A stretch of 64,000 nt of DNA, from assembly GCA_019925795.1 (NCBI GenBank), contig CM034311.1, positions 18,606,926-18,670,925 of the forward strand, read 5' to 3'. Under the pieces are notes generated by a model. It made no database searches and was not told the DNA's origin. It worked only from the letters and a program-made list of their open reading frames with translations. Source of the stretch: Dendrobium chrysotoxum (Eukaryota; Streptophyta; Magnoliopsida; Asparagales; Orchidaceae). This document shows positions 24,789 through 37,450 of this stretch, piece by piece (the first letter of the stretch is position 1; the number at the start of each line of letters is the position of its first letter). A program made the translations under genes and the position numbers.

Positions 24789-26739
24789 AACAACAACAAC
24801 ATCAAGCCTTTATCCCACTATGTGGGGTTGGATACAGGAATCCTTTTTCTCCATTCTGTCCTGTTAAAAGTCAAATTCTCGTTTAAATCTAATAAAGAAA
24901 GATCATTTCTAATATTTTCTAACCAAGTCTTTTTAGGTCTACCTCTACCTTTCTTAACATAAGTCAAATCTAATACCTCTACTTTTCTAACTGGGTCATC
25001 GGAAGGTCGCCGTTTTATGTGACCAAACCATCTAAGGCGACTCTCTCTAATCTTATCTTCCACTGGAGCTACTCCAACCTTTTCATGTATATGCTCATTT
25101 CATATCCTATCTCTAAGGGTAAAGCCACTCATCCACCTGAGCATCCTCATCTATGCAACACTTAACTTAGTATTATTCTTCTCTTTTAATGGCCAACATT
25201 TGGCACCATAAAGCATTGTAGGTCTCACCACCATCTTATAGAATTTTCCCTTAAGTTTGAGGGAGGCTTTTCTATCACACAATAAGCCTGATGCATTCTT
25301 CCACTTCAACCATCCAACTTGAATTCTGCTGATAATATCCCCATCTATTTCACGATCACTTTGAATAATAGATCCAAGATATCTAAAATGTGTACGCTTA
25401 TTAATGACTTGATCGCCTAAAGTCACAATCGCCTCACTAAGTCTATTACTACTAAAATTACACTATATATTCCATTTTAGAACTACTCAAGCGAAAACCT
25501 TTAGACTCTAAGGTTGACCTCCATAATTCAAGTTTACCTTCAACTCCCTCTCTAGTCTTATCAATAAGAAGAATATCATCAGCAAAAAGCATACACCAAG
25601 GTACATCGTCTTGCAAATGTCTAGTGAGAACATCCATGACTAAAGCAAAAAAGATATGGGCTTAAGGCTAATCCTTGATGTGATCCAACCGAAATAGGGA
25701 AATACTTGGTCAAACCACCTTGTGTTGGAACACAAGTAATAGCTCTTGCATACATATCTTTAATGATTTCAATATAAGCGTTATTAATTCCTTTCTTTTC
25801 AAGAACTCCCCATAGCACTCCTCTTGGAACTTTATCATATATTTTTTCTAAATCAATAAATATCACATGTAGATCCTTCTTATTCTCTCTATATTTCTCC
25901 ATTAAACCTCTTAATAAATGCATGGCTTCCATAGTAGACCTACCCGGCATGAATCCAAATTGATTCTGAGAAACATTAGTATCACGCCGCAACCTACGCT
26001 CCATAACGCGCTCCCATAGTTTTAAAGTATGACACATTAACTTAATTCCTCTATAATTGGCACAATCTTATGCATCACCGTTATTCATAAAAATAAGAAT
26101 TAACACACTCATTCTCCACTCATCTGACATCTTTTTAGTCTTCAAAATAGTATTAAAAAGTTTAGTAAGCCAAGAAATTCCTTTATCTCCTAAGTATTTT
26201 CACATCTCTATTGGAATATCATCAGGTCCAACAGCTTTTACACCCTTCATTTTCTTTAAAGCCTCTATAACTTTGGTTTTACTAATACGCCAATAAAAAC
26301 AGAAATCTTTATTTTTATTTAGGGCGCTAAGGTCACTACAGTCAATCGTATTTTCTTATTCTTCATAAAAAAGTTTAGCAGAATATCTCATCCACCTTTG
26401 TTGAATATTATCTTCTAAAAAAAGTACTTTTTGATCTTCATGCTTAATACACTTCATTTGAACTAAATCCTTACTACTCCTATCTCTTTATTTGGCTAAC
26501 TTATACATATATCTTGCTCCCTCTTTAGTATCTAATCTATAATATAAATCACCAAAAGCTAAGATCTTTGCATCGCATATTGCTTTCTTAGATTCCTTAC
26601 GTGTCTCTTTATATCTTTCCCAATTATTAGAATTTTTACAATTAAACCAATTTTTTATAACAAATCTTCTTATTTTTAATCTTTTCTTGCACATTTGTAT
26701 TTCATCACCAACTATTTTTACTATCAGGAGCTTTTTCCT
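24789..26739 (-). mobile_element. RTE-type non-LTR retrotransposon (LINE), 5'-truncated
   Basis: About 1.95 kb on the minus strand, ending in a (TTG)n tail (plus-strand AACAACAACAAC at 24789), typical of plant RTE-clade elements. Reverse-transcriptase pieces in order: an upstream region (26739-26488), an NQFGFMPGRSTMEAMHLLR segment (around 25970-25910), a DLEKIYDKVPR segment (near 25840), a YADD-type FADD box near 25580 and the C-terminal RLRWFGHIKRR segment (24990-25050). Frames are interrupted by stops and shifts, so it is dead. The element lacks the endonuclease and the 5' part of RT, as expected of incomplete target-primed reverse transcription. Confidence 0.9.
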
Positions 26740-26756
26740 AGCAGTGTTAGTCAACT
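26740..26756. repeat. LINE target-site duplication, right copy
   Basis: AGCAGTGTTAGTCAACT follows the truncated 5' end of the LINE and resumes kinase exon 12. Sixteen of 17 positions equal the left copy. Confidence 0.9.
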
Positions 26757-27020
26757 GAACCATAAAAAATGTGATTATGTTTCATTGAGATTGCAATAGC
26801 CAAGCCTTATCATCTTAGCAATTTCCTTAATAGTGATTTTTGCCCTACAAAATAAAAAATTTGACATGCTTTTCAATTTTGTAAAAAGAAAAACTACGGG
26901 CATAAAAATATCTCAGGTAATGTGCGGGCTTATTTATTCAATTTAAAAAAAAAATTCATTTGGTTTCAGGTACTCTCCATCTTACCTTGTTCCAACAAAT
27001 ATGGGTTACACAATCGTAAG

Positions 27021-28429
27021 TTACTTTTATCTTAATCTTAAACATACAATTTCATTCATATATTTCATATTGTCACATTTTTTTAGTTTTATTAAGAATT
27101 GAATGTATGTGCAAAATAATTTTATGCTATTGGTAAACTTTTTAATTCCAACTAGATAATTATTTTTTTGTATCAGATAATGATCTAATAAAATAATGTT
27201 AAGTGCATTATTACTGATAAAATGGAAAATTTTTATTTTTTAGATGAGTGACAAATGCAAGAAATTAATTAAATTATAGATTACTTTATTTTAAATTAAA
27301 TTTAATAATTTTGAGAGTTATCTTGCCAAAAATTTAGTACTTACCAAAAACGTATTGATTTGTTTGGTTGTTTATTAGATGAGTTAAATGAGAAATATAT
27401 TGAAGAGAAAGTTTATGAGTTTATGTTTTGGTTGGTAATGAAATTATCACACATGTCATTAAATCTGGAAGAACATACATTTGTAATTTATTAATTCTTA
27501 AACTTTCAACTTTGTTGCATTTGTAATTTTATTAACAATTTATTTAGGCTCTAATTACATTGCTAAACATTAAAAAATATATAGGTAGATAAGGATTAAG
27601 ATGGCTCCCTTTCATTGAAATAAAATTTCATGGCAAAAACATAAACTTATTGGTTAATATTCTTCAAACCTAATGTTTCTCTTAGTCGCCTATCCAAAAT
27701 ACAATCTAATAGTTAATAATTATTGTTTGGTTTCTTTTGAGGCATTTGGCTATTTCATCAAAGATTTGATAACAAATCGAACTATCCTATAGAGTCCATA
27801 TTTGAATCATCTTTACCAACTCTCTAATGACTAGTCAGTTCATCACTCCACATTTCTATCAAGCAACTCCATTCCAAACCTCTAGCACAGATAATAGGCA
27901 TCCTCAAGCATACGCTCTATTCTATATTTCTTAGCAAAACAAGACTATGTCTTCCTTTTAGGTTTACCTTAGCAACTAATGTAATATTTGCAAAAGCTTA
28001 TCATATTCCTTTCTTTGTATGTAGTAATGATTCCCATCTACCTCTAGAATTAATTCACTATGATATATGATACATGTAATAGTATTAATTCACTAGAATT
28101 TAAAACTTTGCTTCTTGCTTGGATAATTGGGTTACCAAGATGAAATTAAAAAAATTAATTATTTATTTGTTATGTTTATAAATTAAATCACTAATATAAG
28201 ATTAAAACATGCTAATGTAAGTGATTGCTTATTTGATTTTTTAATTATCAATAAATTAATTTTATGTAAACTACAATTATATAGAAGAGATAATGCAAGA
28301 GGAAAAATCAATGCATCACTATTTATTTGTTGAATTTAAAACTAAAGTTAAGAACCTCATATGAATAAAAAATGAATTAGTACTCATCAGAATTTACCGA
28401 AAAATGCAATTAAAATTGTGAATCCCTGA
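27021..28429. other. AT-rich intergenic sequence with shared kinase 3' flank
   Basis: No gene. A block at about 27480-27595 (ACTTTCAACTTTGTTGCATTTGTAATT, then ATTTAGG and TTGCTAAACA) recurs at about 30785-30860 after copy D, so it belongs to the duplicated kinase unit. Confidence 0.55.
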
Positions 28430-30440
28430 AAATCACCACTGCTTAGCGATGACGCCCTACACTACATTGGAGGATGAACAGTATAATGTCCTTCCTCTGT
28501 GATATCACACTGCAGAAATTCTATTGCAAGATGGAAGATACTTATGGTGGCTCTGTCGTCATTTGCTACAAGCTTCCTGGTCTAGACCTTGACACCCTTG
28601 TCTCCATCTCATATATTGAAGACTTGGCTATTATGATGGAGGAGTGTGACTGTCTATTAATCAGAGGCCTTCGAATATGGATCTGCTAACTTTCAAGTCT
28701 TCCTCTTCCCCCCATATGATAAGGAGAACCCTTTGACTGAGTTCAATGATGCTGGTTCCAATGATAGCGAGCCAAGTCACATTGTGGGAGTAAATCCAAT
28801 GGTTTTGGCCTAAAAAAAATACGGAAGGCGCCAGCTACACACTGCACTTAGATGCTAGAGGTGATGGGTATATTGATAAAGGTATTTCTCTTTTCACTAT
28901 CTCCTCATATTATTAACTTGACTTCTTTGATCCATACTTTTTGAGGAATGATGACATTTTAGTGCCTAGGTAACTAAATTTTTTGGCTCATTTAAATGTT
29001 AGTAGTGCAACAATCATAACGAGTCAAATAGTCAATCCACCATACATTAATAAATTCCTATCTTGAAATTTTCTTTTAATAGTTGCATCAGGAAAATAGG
29101 TTGGTGCTTTTTCTTTTGGTATTTTAATGTCGGAGCTTCTTATGGGCGAAGAACCATATGCCGACATATATTATGAAGCAATTATAGATACCATTTTATC
29201 TCATATTAATTTTTTTGTTAAACGTATCTCATATGTAATTAACAACCACCATTATTAATAGATAGGATAGTGAGCAACACCTTAAGGCCTTGAATTCCAA
29301 AGTCATGTAATCCTGAGTAGAGAAGCTTGATGTAGCAGTGTTGGTCAACTAAACCTTCAAAAAGGCCTTGCTTTACTGAGATTGCTAATAAATTGTGTTC
29401 TATGACATCTTCTCATTTGCAACAAAGCCAAGCATCATCATCTTAACTATTTCTTAAATGGTGACTTCTGCCCTACCAAATAAAAATTTGGCATGCGTTT
29501 GAATTTTGTTAAAAAGAAAAACTAAGGAATTTTAAGTGTAATGGGCATAGAAATATCTCATGTATAGTATGGGTCTTTTTTATTTAAATTAAAAAAGTTT
29601 TTGGTTTGATTTCAAGTACTCTCTGTCTTATCTTATGCCAAACAATATGGGTTACACAACTGTAAGTTATTTTTATCTTAATCTTAAATGTACAAATTCA
29701 TTCATATATTTTGTATTGCCATCATTTTCTAATTTTATTAAGAATTGAATGTTTGTGCAAAATATTTTTAGGCTATTGGTAAATTTGGTAAATCCGATAA
29801 GATAATTATTTTTTGCATCAAAATGTAGGTCTGATACAGCAATGGTTAATGTATTATTATGAAAAAAATGAAATTATATTTATTTTGAGACGTTTCATAT
29901 GCAAAAAATTATTAAAAGTTAGATTATCTTATTTTAAAATAAATTTAATAATTTTGATAGTTATTCTACCAAGAACTTAATACTTGCAAATTTTTTGTTA
30001 AAAAAAATTCATCAAATGATTAGTTACAAAGAGAGATATATTATTGTATTGTTTGGTTATTTATTAATGAGCTAAGTGGGAAATGAATTGAAGAGAAAGT
30101 TGATAGAACTATTTAGTTAATTATGAAAAAAGTAAATCATTCTTATGTAGGAGGAGCATATCTCGCAAGTCAATTCACATATATAGCTCTAGATGGTATG
30201 GTTACTCTGGTTTCCATGACACTGATTTACCACCAATTGTATGAATTATATCACAACCACCACTTGCATCATAATTTGGTCGGCATCGACATCCCACTAC
30301 CTAATTCTTCCAACCAGCAACCTCTGTTGGCTATCGTCCAACACCGACGGCTCAAGCCTCAAAAGATCATGTTGTTGCTCCAAGCAAGTATTCAGCCTTT
30401 TGTTTCTAAGGCTGTGAAGGATAACTTATTAATGTGATTG
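28430..30440 (+). pseudogene. PB1-Raf kinase relic D (PB1 exon joined to exons 11-12)
   Basis: Begins with a PB1 exon copy matching gene A from the SDGALHYVGG region (28444 onward). It retains FYCKMEDTYGGSVVICYKL and MMEECDCLL but has frameshifts (GGAGGATGAACAG at 28471 and an insertion near 28660). An exon 2 remnant follows at about 28982-29042. The sequence then jumps directly into the end of intron 10 and exon 11 (29100-29187), so exons 3-10 were removed by a single deletion of about the right size. Exon 12 (29259-29440) has TAA/TAG changes. The 3' small exon (29617-29660) and last exon (30150-30437) are kept. The N-terminal leader before the PB1 core is absent. Confidence 0.85.
30123..30437 (+). 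other. Open frame in the 3' exon of kinase relic D
   Basis: A 104-codon frame whose middle (LIYHQLYELYHNHHLHHN...VGIDIP) parallels the frame at 9091-9309 behind gene A, and both end in a KAxxDNxxM-like tail before TGA. Spacing differences between the two are not all multiples of three, so selection on this frame is not proven. No domain recognised. Confidence 0.4.
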
Positions 30441-31600
30441 TTATTTGAGATGATAGGAATGTACTAGAGCATTGTCTTACCTCTTATAACAAATAATAAA
30501 TTATTACAATATATTTTTTTTCTTGTTAGAAGTGGTTAATACAAATTGTTTGTACTGAATAAGACTAAGGAAATCCTTTAGCTATTGACTTATGCTATGT
30601 TATATGTTAGTTTTGTATTCAGCTCTTCATTTATAGATAATGGAGGCAATCAAATTACCACTCCACATGTGAGTAAATCTGGAAGAACATATTGCGTTAG
30701 GTTTTGTACTGTGTCAGACAAACATTTGTAATTTATGATTTCTTTTAAACTTTCAATTGTGTTGCATTCCATAAAAAAGAAACTTTCAACTTTGTTGCAT
30801 TTGTAATTTTATTAACAATTAATTTAGGCCCTAATTACATTGCTAAACACTAAAATGTAAATAATTAGATGTGTTATTATTATATTAAGAAAAAAAATAA
30901 GAGGTGGCATTTGCCTTTAAATTTGATAGATTATAAGGAGCACTCATAACATGATTAAAAGGAGGAAAGAAGTCTAAAGGCACAACAATGGCCCCAACTA
31001 AAGTATATAAATGAAATCGAATTAAACACCTAAGTTGTAGAACCAGAAGTTATATCATAACCTTAAATATATCTGGATAGAAGAAAATTTGGTTATGCAT
31101 AGAGGCATTAAAACAGACTACCAAGCCAAACTATAAATTACATTAAGGTTTCATTTGGGACGGCTTTCTTACCGAAGTAGCTTTCTAGTATAAAATTTTA
31201 ATTTTTGTACTAAAAAGGTGCTTTAAGAAGCAGTAAGAAAGCCATTCCAAATGAAGCCTAAATCAATTTTAAATAAGCTTATCAACCAATCTACAAATAA
31301 ATAGAACATAAAATTAATAGATACAGACTTTCTGTCATCCAAGTACAATCAAATTTCCATTATTACCATGTCACCAACACAATATAACTAAAGACATAGA
31401 CAATCAAATTGGGTGAATTATTCATGATTAAGACTCGAGGTATATACTTCTATGATATCACTAATCGACAATTTATTATGTACACAAAAATTAACAGTCC
31501 TACTGAGTATAAGCCACCAGCATAAAACCCAGAATCAGGCAAAAATAATAGTTGATAAGCCAAATAGCAGGTAAAAATTGTTGTGTTATTTAAGAACTTA
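30441..31600. other. Intergenic sequence between kinase relics D and E
   Basis: Contains the shared 3' flank (30785-30870). A short inverted repeat is also present: GAAGTAGCTTTCTAGTA at about 31171 faces TTTAAGAAGCAGTAAGAAAGCC at about 31213, with AGGTTTCATTTGGGACGGC near 31146 facing GCCATTCCAAATGAAGCCT near 31240. This looks like a small MITE of about 115 bp. No coding region. Confidence 0.5.
31146..31260. mobile_element. Small MITE-like inverted-repeat element
   Basis: Left arm AGGTTTCATTTGGGACGGCT (31146-31165) pairs imperfectly with right arm GCCATTCCAAATGAAGCCT (31240-31258). The inner GCTTTCTTAC also pairs with GTAAGAAAGC. No coding capacity. The target duplication is not certain. Confidence 0.6.
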
Positions 31601-31609
31601 AGCTAAAAT

Positions 31610-34215
31610 AATGGCAATACTTTAATTCCTATGTTAAAATAATATCAAAATTTTAACTCAAAAAATCTCATAAAATGTAGTTCTTATTTCTATTGTGTAG
31701 TCATGCACTCAAACATCTTATGGAGCTTTTATAAATCCTTTAAAACTTCATCATATGAGTTCTTTGTAGCGACAACATCAGTTATATGGAGAAAATTTTT
31801 TCGAGTCATTCAATTCATACTCAATGTTCTATCATCAAAATTGTCAAAATGGCCTAAGCCTCTCGAGTAAGGATTCATGTCTTAGGCATTTTAGGCCTAC
31901 ACAAGGTTTGTATATCTCTCTATAAGAGTAATTAGTATCAAGTATCAACATCAAGTTATTGTTATTAACTTACAATAAAAACATATTGTTAAATTTTAAT
32001 TTGTTTGATTATTAAGATCTTGGTGTAGATAATGTAGGCCATGGTCTTCATAATCTCGTTGAATTGGTAGAAACAGTGCTTCAGTCATCTATAGGTGTGT
32101 ATTTTCACTCTTTTCTCTTGAACCAAATCAATCTAGTCCAATATTTTATTATGTAATTGTGATCAATGTGGACAACAACACTTCTCACAATGATGTTATA
32201 CTAGGTGGCTAGAAATTTGAGGTGATCATCCCTTTGTTACGTATGTTTTATTTTTTATTCTTTACGAGTATTTAACTGATGTCCAATTCAAATAGGATAC
32301 CAAGATCAAACAATACAATACACTATATTTTGGCATTACAAATGACATGAGGCATATTCAGGTTGACTATCAATATTTTGTTATTTGGTTTATTGCTTTA
32401 GTATAAATATGATTTTTTACTTTTAAATATTATACTTCAATTTTGTAGATGATAAAGAATTGCAATCTTGAGGAGTTGCGAGAACTGGGTTCTAGAATAT
32501 TTGGAATGGTGTACTATGTTAAATGGAAATAAGCAGATGTTACTATAAAGATGATCCATGTTGAATATTTAATGAAAAACCTCCAATGTAAGAAAATATG
32601 GTCTGTCTTTTAAAGGCAAAAGTTTTATTTTCTATATTATTTTATTACCTCATTTATGTGTCTTTTATATCCTCAGAGTGTTGACTTCTTCTAATGAGGT
32701 TTTCATACTTGCTAACTTGTATCATCCAACATTATGATATTTTATGGTATTAATCAAGTGGTCATGGGAGGTCTTTTGCAATCGTAACTAAATACATGAT
32801 TGATGGTTCACTACAAAGTGTTTTTATAAATTATAATGAATATGTTCTTTATTTCAGTAACACACGTAGTGCCACAAATTTATTTTGTTTCATACTCATA
32901 TTTCTTTCATTGTAATGGATAAACTATTTATTGAACTAAGTCACTTGATCAAAGGAAATGCTTATTAATTGCTACAGATATGACTTTTCAGATGGAATAC
33001 CTACATGATAAGAATATTATTAATTTTAATTTGAAATATGACAACTTGCTTGTTAACTTGAAAAATCCTCGACGACCAATATGCAAGGTATTAATTATTT
33101 TTTATTGTTATATCTTTTCCAAGATTTATTATTTACTAAGGCTTCAAATTAACAACTCATAAAATCTGTGTATATATGCCATGCTTATATTTTTGGGTTA
33201 GTTTCTAATGAGTAATAACTATAATTTACTTATAAAACTATGGGTAGAATGTAAAAAATCTCATTTTTCAAAAAAAAAAAAAATCCTAAAGATTAGAATG
33301 AAGAACCTAGTGAAGTTAATACATTCTTACTATTTTTTGAAATAATTGTAATTTCAAAAGATAATCGCTTTTTCCTTATATTGTAATCATGCATATTATA
33401 TGATAGAAAAATAAGAGAATGCTAACAATCAAGTTAGCTTATATGAACCAAGCGATGTAAGATATTTTCTGATCTAGACTTTTCTAATTAAAATGTATAA
33501 TGAGATGCACAAAATCATGCGAACAAATGTACACAATTCATATGGGCTCTTACTGTGGGTTTTTGTTGACTTAGTCTGCTAGAAAGGGCAATTAGTATCA
33601 TATCATGTTGGCTGATTAAACTATCAAATATTTATTCATGGTTCTTCATGAATTAATGTATTTTCAGGTTGATGCTTTAGGCTTTGAAAAGTGAAGTGTA
33701 GGACCCTAAAATCTAGCAGCGGGTGAGGAACAGTTCCTTGGATGGCCCTAAGAAGGTATGCATGAAGATCCAAATGCATGAACACATTAATAAATTCTTA
33801 TCTTGAAATCCTCTTAATATATGTATCATAAACACATGTTTCTATGTTTTCTTTTGGTGCTATAATGTGAGAGGTTCTTATAGAGCAAGAATCATGCGCT
33901 GACCTACATTATGGAGAAATTATAGGTATCATTCTATCTTCGATCAATTTTTTGTCAAACTTATAACATATATAATTAACAATCAATGTCAGTGATAGAT
34001 CGGATAGTGTACAACACCCTAAGGCCTTTAGTGGTAGAGTCAAGTGTGATCCTACATGGAGAAGCTTAATGGAGCAGTGTTTCTCAACTGAGCCATAAAA
34101 AAGGTCATGCTTCAGTGAGTTGCTAATAAATTGTGTTCCATGGCATCTTCTCATTTGCAAAAGAGTCAAGCCTCCTCAGCACAACAATTTTCTTAAAGGT
34201 GACTTTTTCCCTACT
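31610..34215 (+). pseudogene. PB1-Raf kinase relic E (intron 2 to exon 12)
   Basis: Similarity to gene A starts in the distal part of intron 2 (about 31610) and covers exon 3 (31745-31903), exon 4 (32020-32090), exon 5 (32175-32220), exon 6 (32297-32360), exon 7 (32449-32595), exon 8 (32678-32840), exon 9 (32940-33087), a shortened exon 10 (33668-33755), exon 11 (33838-33925) and exon 12 (33996-34160). The glycine loop reads GSRIFG, the VAIK lysine context is VTIK, a TAA follows WK in exon 7, HFDLK has become NFNLK (catalytic Asp lost), and exon 10 lacks the APE region. This is the most diverged copy. Its exon 3 keeps about 31 extra codons absent from gene A. Confidence 0.85.
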
Positions 34216-35333
34216 CTTTTAACATTTTTTTTGTTGCTTAGGCTGGCCATAAAACTTGCTTATGTTACTAATTTTGGATGAAAGTTTTTTTTTTTCACAT
34301 GAAAATGTTAAGACTAGTAGATGACTATAATCTTGTTGATGCTATTAATTATTAACAACTAACCATCTTTCAACAGATACTACAATTTATCTTGCAATTG
34401 AAGCTATTGAAGTCTGCTATCAAGCTCATCAATATCTGGAGCATTAACAAACAACATTACATCTTGTGCTGCTGCAACTAACTTTGATCAAACTTAGATA
34501 TACAAATCCTTCTCAGATCTTGCAAATAACAATACAAAAGGTGTTCTATGTGACACTGTATTTTTTTTTTAAATAATTTGACTATAATGTCAAATAAAAT
34601 TGCAGATTATATATGGATGTACTCTTGAGTTGTATTAATCAATAAGGCCTTTTTATTTTAAGTTGTGACTATTTTATGATTAAAGAACTTCAAATCCAAA
34701 CCGTTGGCCTAAAGAAAGTGCCTTCATAATCAAAGCAAAATAATCATTATTTATGTTTTATTATTTATCACATAAAAAAAGATGTGAAAATTGGACCTCC
34801 AAACTTCTGTCAAATGTTTGTACTTTCATGTGATAAACTTAGATAGCTCATCCTTTCATATAAATTATATGATAAATGGGAAATGATTCATAACATTAAT
34901 AAAGAAAAATATGTTGGTAATATATTATTAAATTAAAAAAATACAAATATGATCATACCACTTTCTAAAAAATTGCGATGTGTTTATAACAATAACTATT
35001 AAAAAGCAAAAGTCACTACGCAAATAATTATGAGTATTCTTCTTTCCTACAACAACAGAACTTTTAATATTATTATTTTTTGTTGTAAATAATATCATGA
35101 ATATGTAGAAATAAATTAATATTATTGCCCACAATAATATCTTATTATTACCAAAAATATATAATCAAAGTAAGCATTATCCACTTTTATTGTTAAAGAA
35201 GTATATCATTTTCTAAGTACATGCAATGTTATTAAATATTATTCTGGATTCATTATTAGAAGTAAGGACCTTTGTTAATCAATTGTTTCACAACTCATTA
35301 CCAGAGTAATGTGTTGCGGAGTCGCCAGAAATT
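34216..35333. other. Intergenic, AT-rich, nothing recognised
   Basis: No open frame with a recognisable domain, no RNA gene. The last 60 bases before 35334 abut the start of the LTR-like repeat. Confidence 0.5.
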
Positions 35334-37450
35334 TGTGGCCTTTAAAAATTTGTGCCCCCGGCCTTTTTCTTTCGGGAGACTTTTAACCAATTAAGTTTCA
35401 GGATAAATTTTCAGAGGGCAGATTGGGTATGTAGATAAGTCACTACTCAAAGATTTTTCCCTCATCTTGTGAAGATTTTAGATCTGAGTTTTGGTTTCTT
35501 ATCGGCGTAAGCCTCTATAATTAATTACCCCTCCCAATAACGAGAAAGAACTTTTGATTAAGGCTAGTCGTTGATCAGATACATAGTGAAAATTTGAAAC
35601 TTTAATATTTAAAATTAAAAATTTCAACAACTTGCACTTAAAGCGATGGTGGGGGAATGGATGATGGACCCAATCAATATCCCATGGTTCCATCGTCCTG
35701 GGTTATCATGATTCCTGGTCTACTTAGTCAAAGGAGGTAGTCGACCCAACCTTACAAAATGATCCTTGTCGGCAGTCATGATTTGTTTCGTCTAAGGGTA
35801 CCTTGTAGATATGGGGTGGATATTTATCTAAGGGAACAACTTTGAATCCACCTTAGCTAACTGAGGGCTTTGTGCTCTATCGATTAAATCCTATTGATTC
35901 ATATCTCAACGATTTAGTGTCATTGGGGAGCATACGGGTTCTAGCAATGACCAAAATTTAGTGGTGCCATTTGAAGGCAAACCAGCCAGTTCAGAGAGCC
36001 CTGATCATAATCGTTTACCTATGGTGTCATTTGGCAACAAAACCATCGGTTATAAGACACGTGCTACATCCTTACCGACAACAGGTTGTTTGAGAATGAG
36101 TCTTGATAATATTCTCGACCAGACTTAGCTCTTTGTGAGAAGAAGTAATATTTAGATTTATCCACATTGGCAAACTATTATAGAGGGTAGATGGGTTATG
36201 CCTTGAGTTTTTTTATGCTTAATTTCAATTTTAATTATATGGATTTTGGTATTTTTTAGAGTTTTGAATTTTTATGGGCATTTGGGAAGCATTTGCTTGA
36301 ATGAACCTTATCGACTATGTCAACTTGCAGACAGAGGATCAGATTTTTCATAGGCTTTATGCCTTTATTCATGAATTTTTCTTGTTATAGACCTTGAAGG
36401 TCTAATATGAACGTACAAAACCAAATATCTTGGTCGATGCCGTGATTATTTATTTGTTTATTGGTTCAAGTCATGTTGATTCTCGTCATATCAAGGAGAA
36501 GGATTAAACTTGAACTTAAGTTCATTTCTTGACCCGTGCTACATCCTTGAACCACTTAAACATCATGTGTATAAATACAACACACTCGTCAGGGCCCATG
36601 CCGGTATTTAGGGGGTATTTTTATAATTATATGTTGGAACTTGTCGACTCTGTCGAGTTGCTGACAGAGAACTAGGTTCGTTATCGACTTTATGCCTTTA
36701 TTAGTAGATTATCATTATTTATAGGTATTGAAGGCCTAATATAAATGTGTAAGACAAATATCTCGATCGACACTGTGGCTGTATATTTATTTGATAGTTC
36801 AAGTTGTGTCGACTCATATCTACTCGCATAAAAGGATCGGCTCAAACTTAAAATTTTTATTTAACCCATGCAGCATCCTCAGATGTTATTTGTGTACCCA
36901 TAACACCCTTACCGGAGCCCATGCGAGGGTATATTCTTATATGTATATGGATTAATATGCTTGCATGTGCACTTTCATATTTATTTAAATCCAAATGATT
37001 GTTCAATTTAAATCCAAGTCTCTTATTCAGTTGGTCAAATTAGGTCCTCTATTTAGTCCGAATTTTGGCAGCCTCCTCGGTATCTCTCCCATTCAGGAGA
37101 AATTCAAAGAATCGGGCCTTCCCCTCCATGCTACAAGAGCGCTTCAAATAGGTGTCGGGCGATGCCGTGGTCATATTTCTTCAATCCCCTCCATGCTACG
37201 CCAGTGCTTAAGGGTCTTCGAGGTACCTATTTGAAAATGTGCAATTTTATTTCCTCTCCAGCACTAAGGCACGTACGGGTACTTAAAAGTTTCCTTGCCA
37301 TACTACAAGAGCATGTACAGGGCTTACCCGCCTCATCGTAAGTGTCTCACCGGGCTTCCTCCTACTGTTCTATGAGAGCGCATATAGGGGGTCCTCCAGC
37401 TCACCACAAACGTCGAATGTAGGGTTTGAGGGTTTAGAAAGTGTTATACC
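35334..37450 (+). mobile_element. LTR-like dispersed repeat (copy 3), the most continuous copy
   Basis: Starts TGTGGCC, followed by GCCCCCGGCCTTTTTCTTTCGGG. Then, in the same order as copy 4 at 59.6 kb: TCTATAATTAATTACCCCTCCC (35513), CCAACCTTACA...GATCCTTGTCGGCAG (35735-35775), TTTCGTCTAAGGGTACCTTGTAGA (35792), the CATTTGRMGGYRAAMC boxes (35970-36050), and the GTCGACTCNTATCTACTCGCATA and GGAGCCCATGCG segments (36800-36925). The hairpin module (37060-37440) comes last. Copy 4 carries a coding segment where this copy runs straight on at about 36.99 kb. Non-coding; long enough to be a large LTR of Tat/Ogre type, but this is unproven. Confidence 0.6.

Larger units (their letters stand above)
23803..27020 (+). 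pseudogene. PB1-Raf kinase relic C, internally deleted and split by a LINE
   Basis: Keeps exon 3 (about 23935-24067), exon 4 (24180-24251), a piece of exon 10 (24375-24470), exon 11 (24540-24627) and exon 12, which is cut at 24788 by the LINE and resumes at 26757. Exons 5-9 are gone. After the LINE the reading continues with an immediate stop (CCATAAAAAATG near 26759). The small 3' exon follows at 26971-27015 with intact TTTCAG acceptor and GTAAGT donor. It is 15 nt longer than the matching exon in gene A, adding AATATGGGTTACACA-type sequence. Not expected to encode a kinase. Confidence 0.85.
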
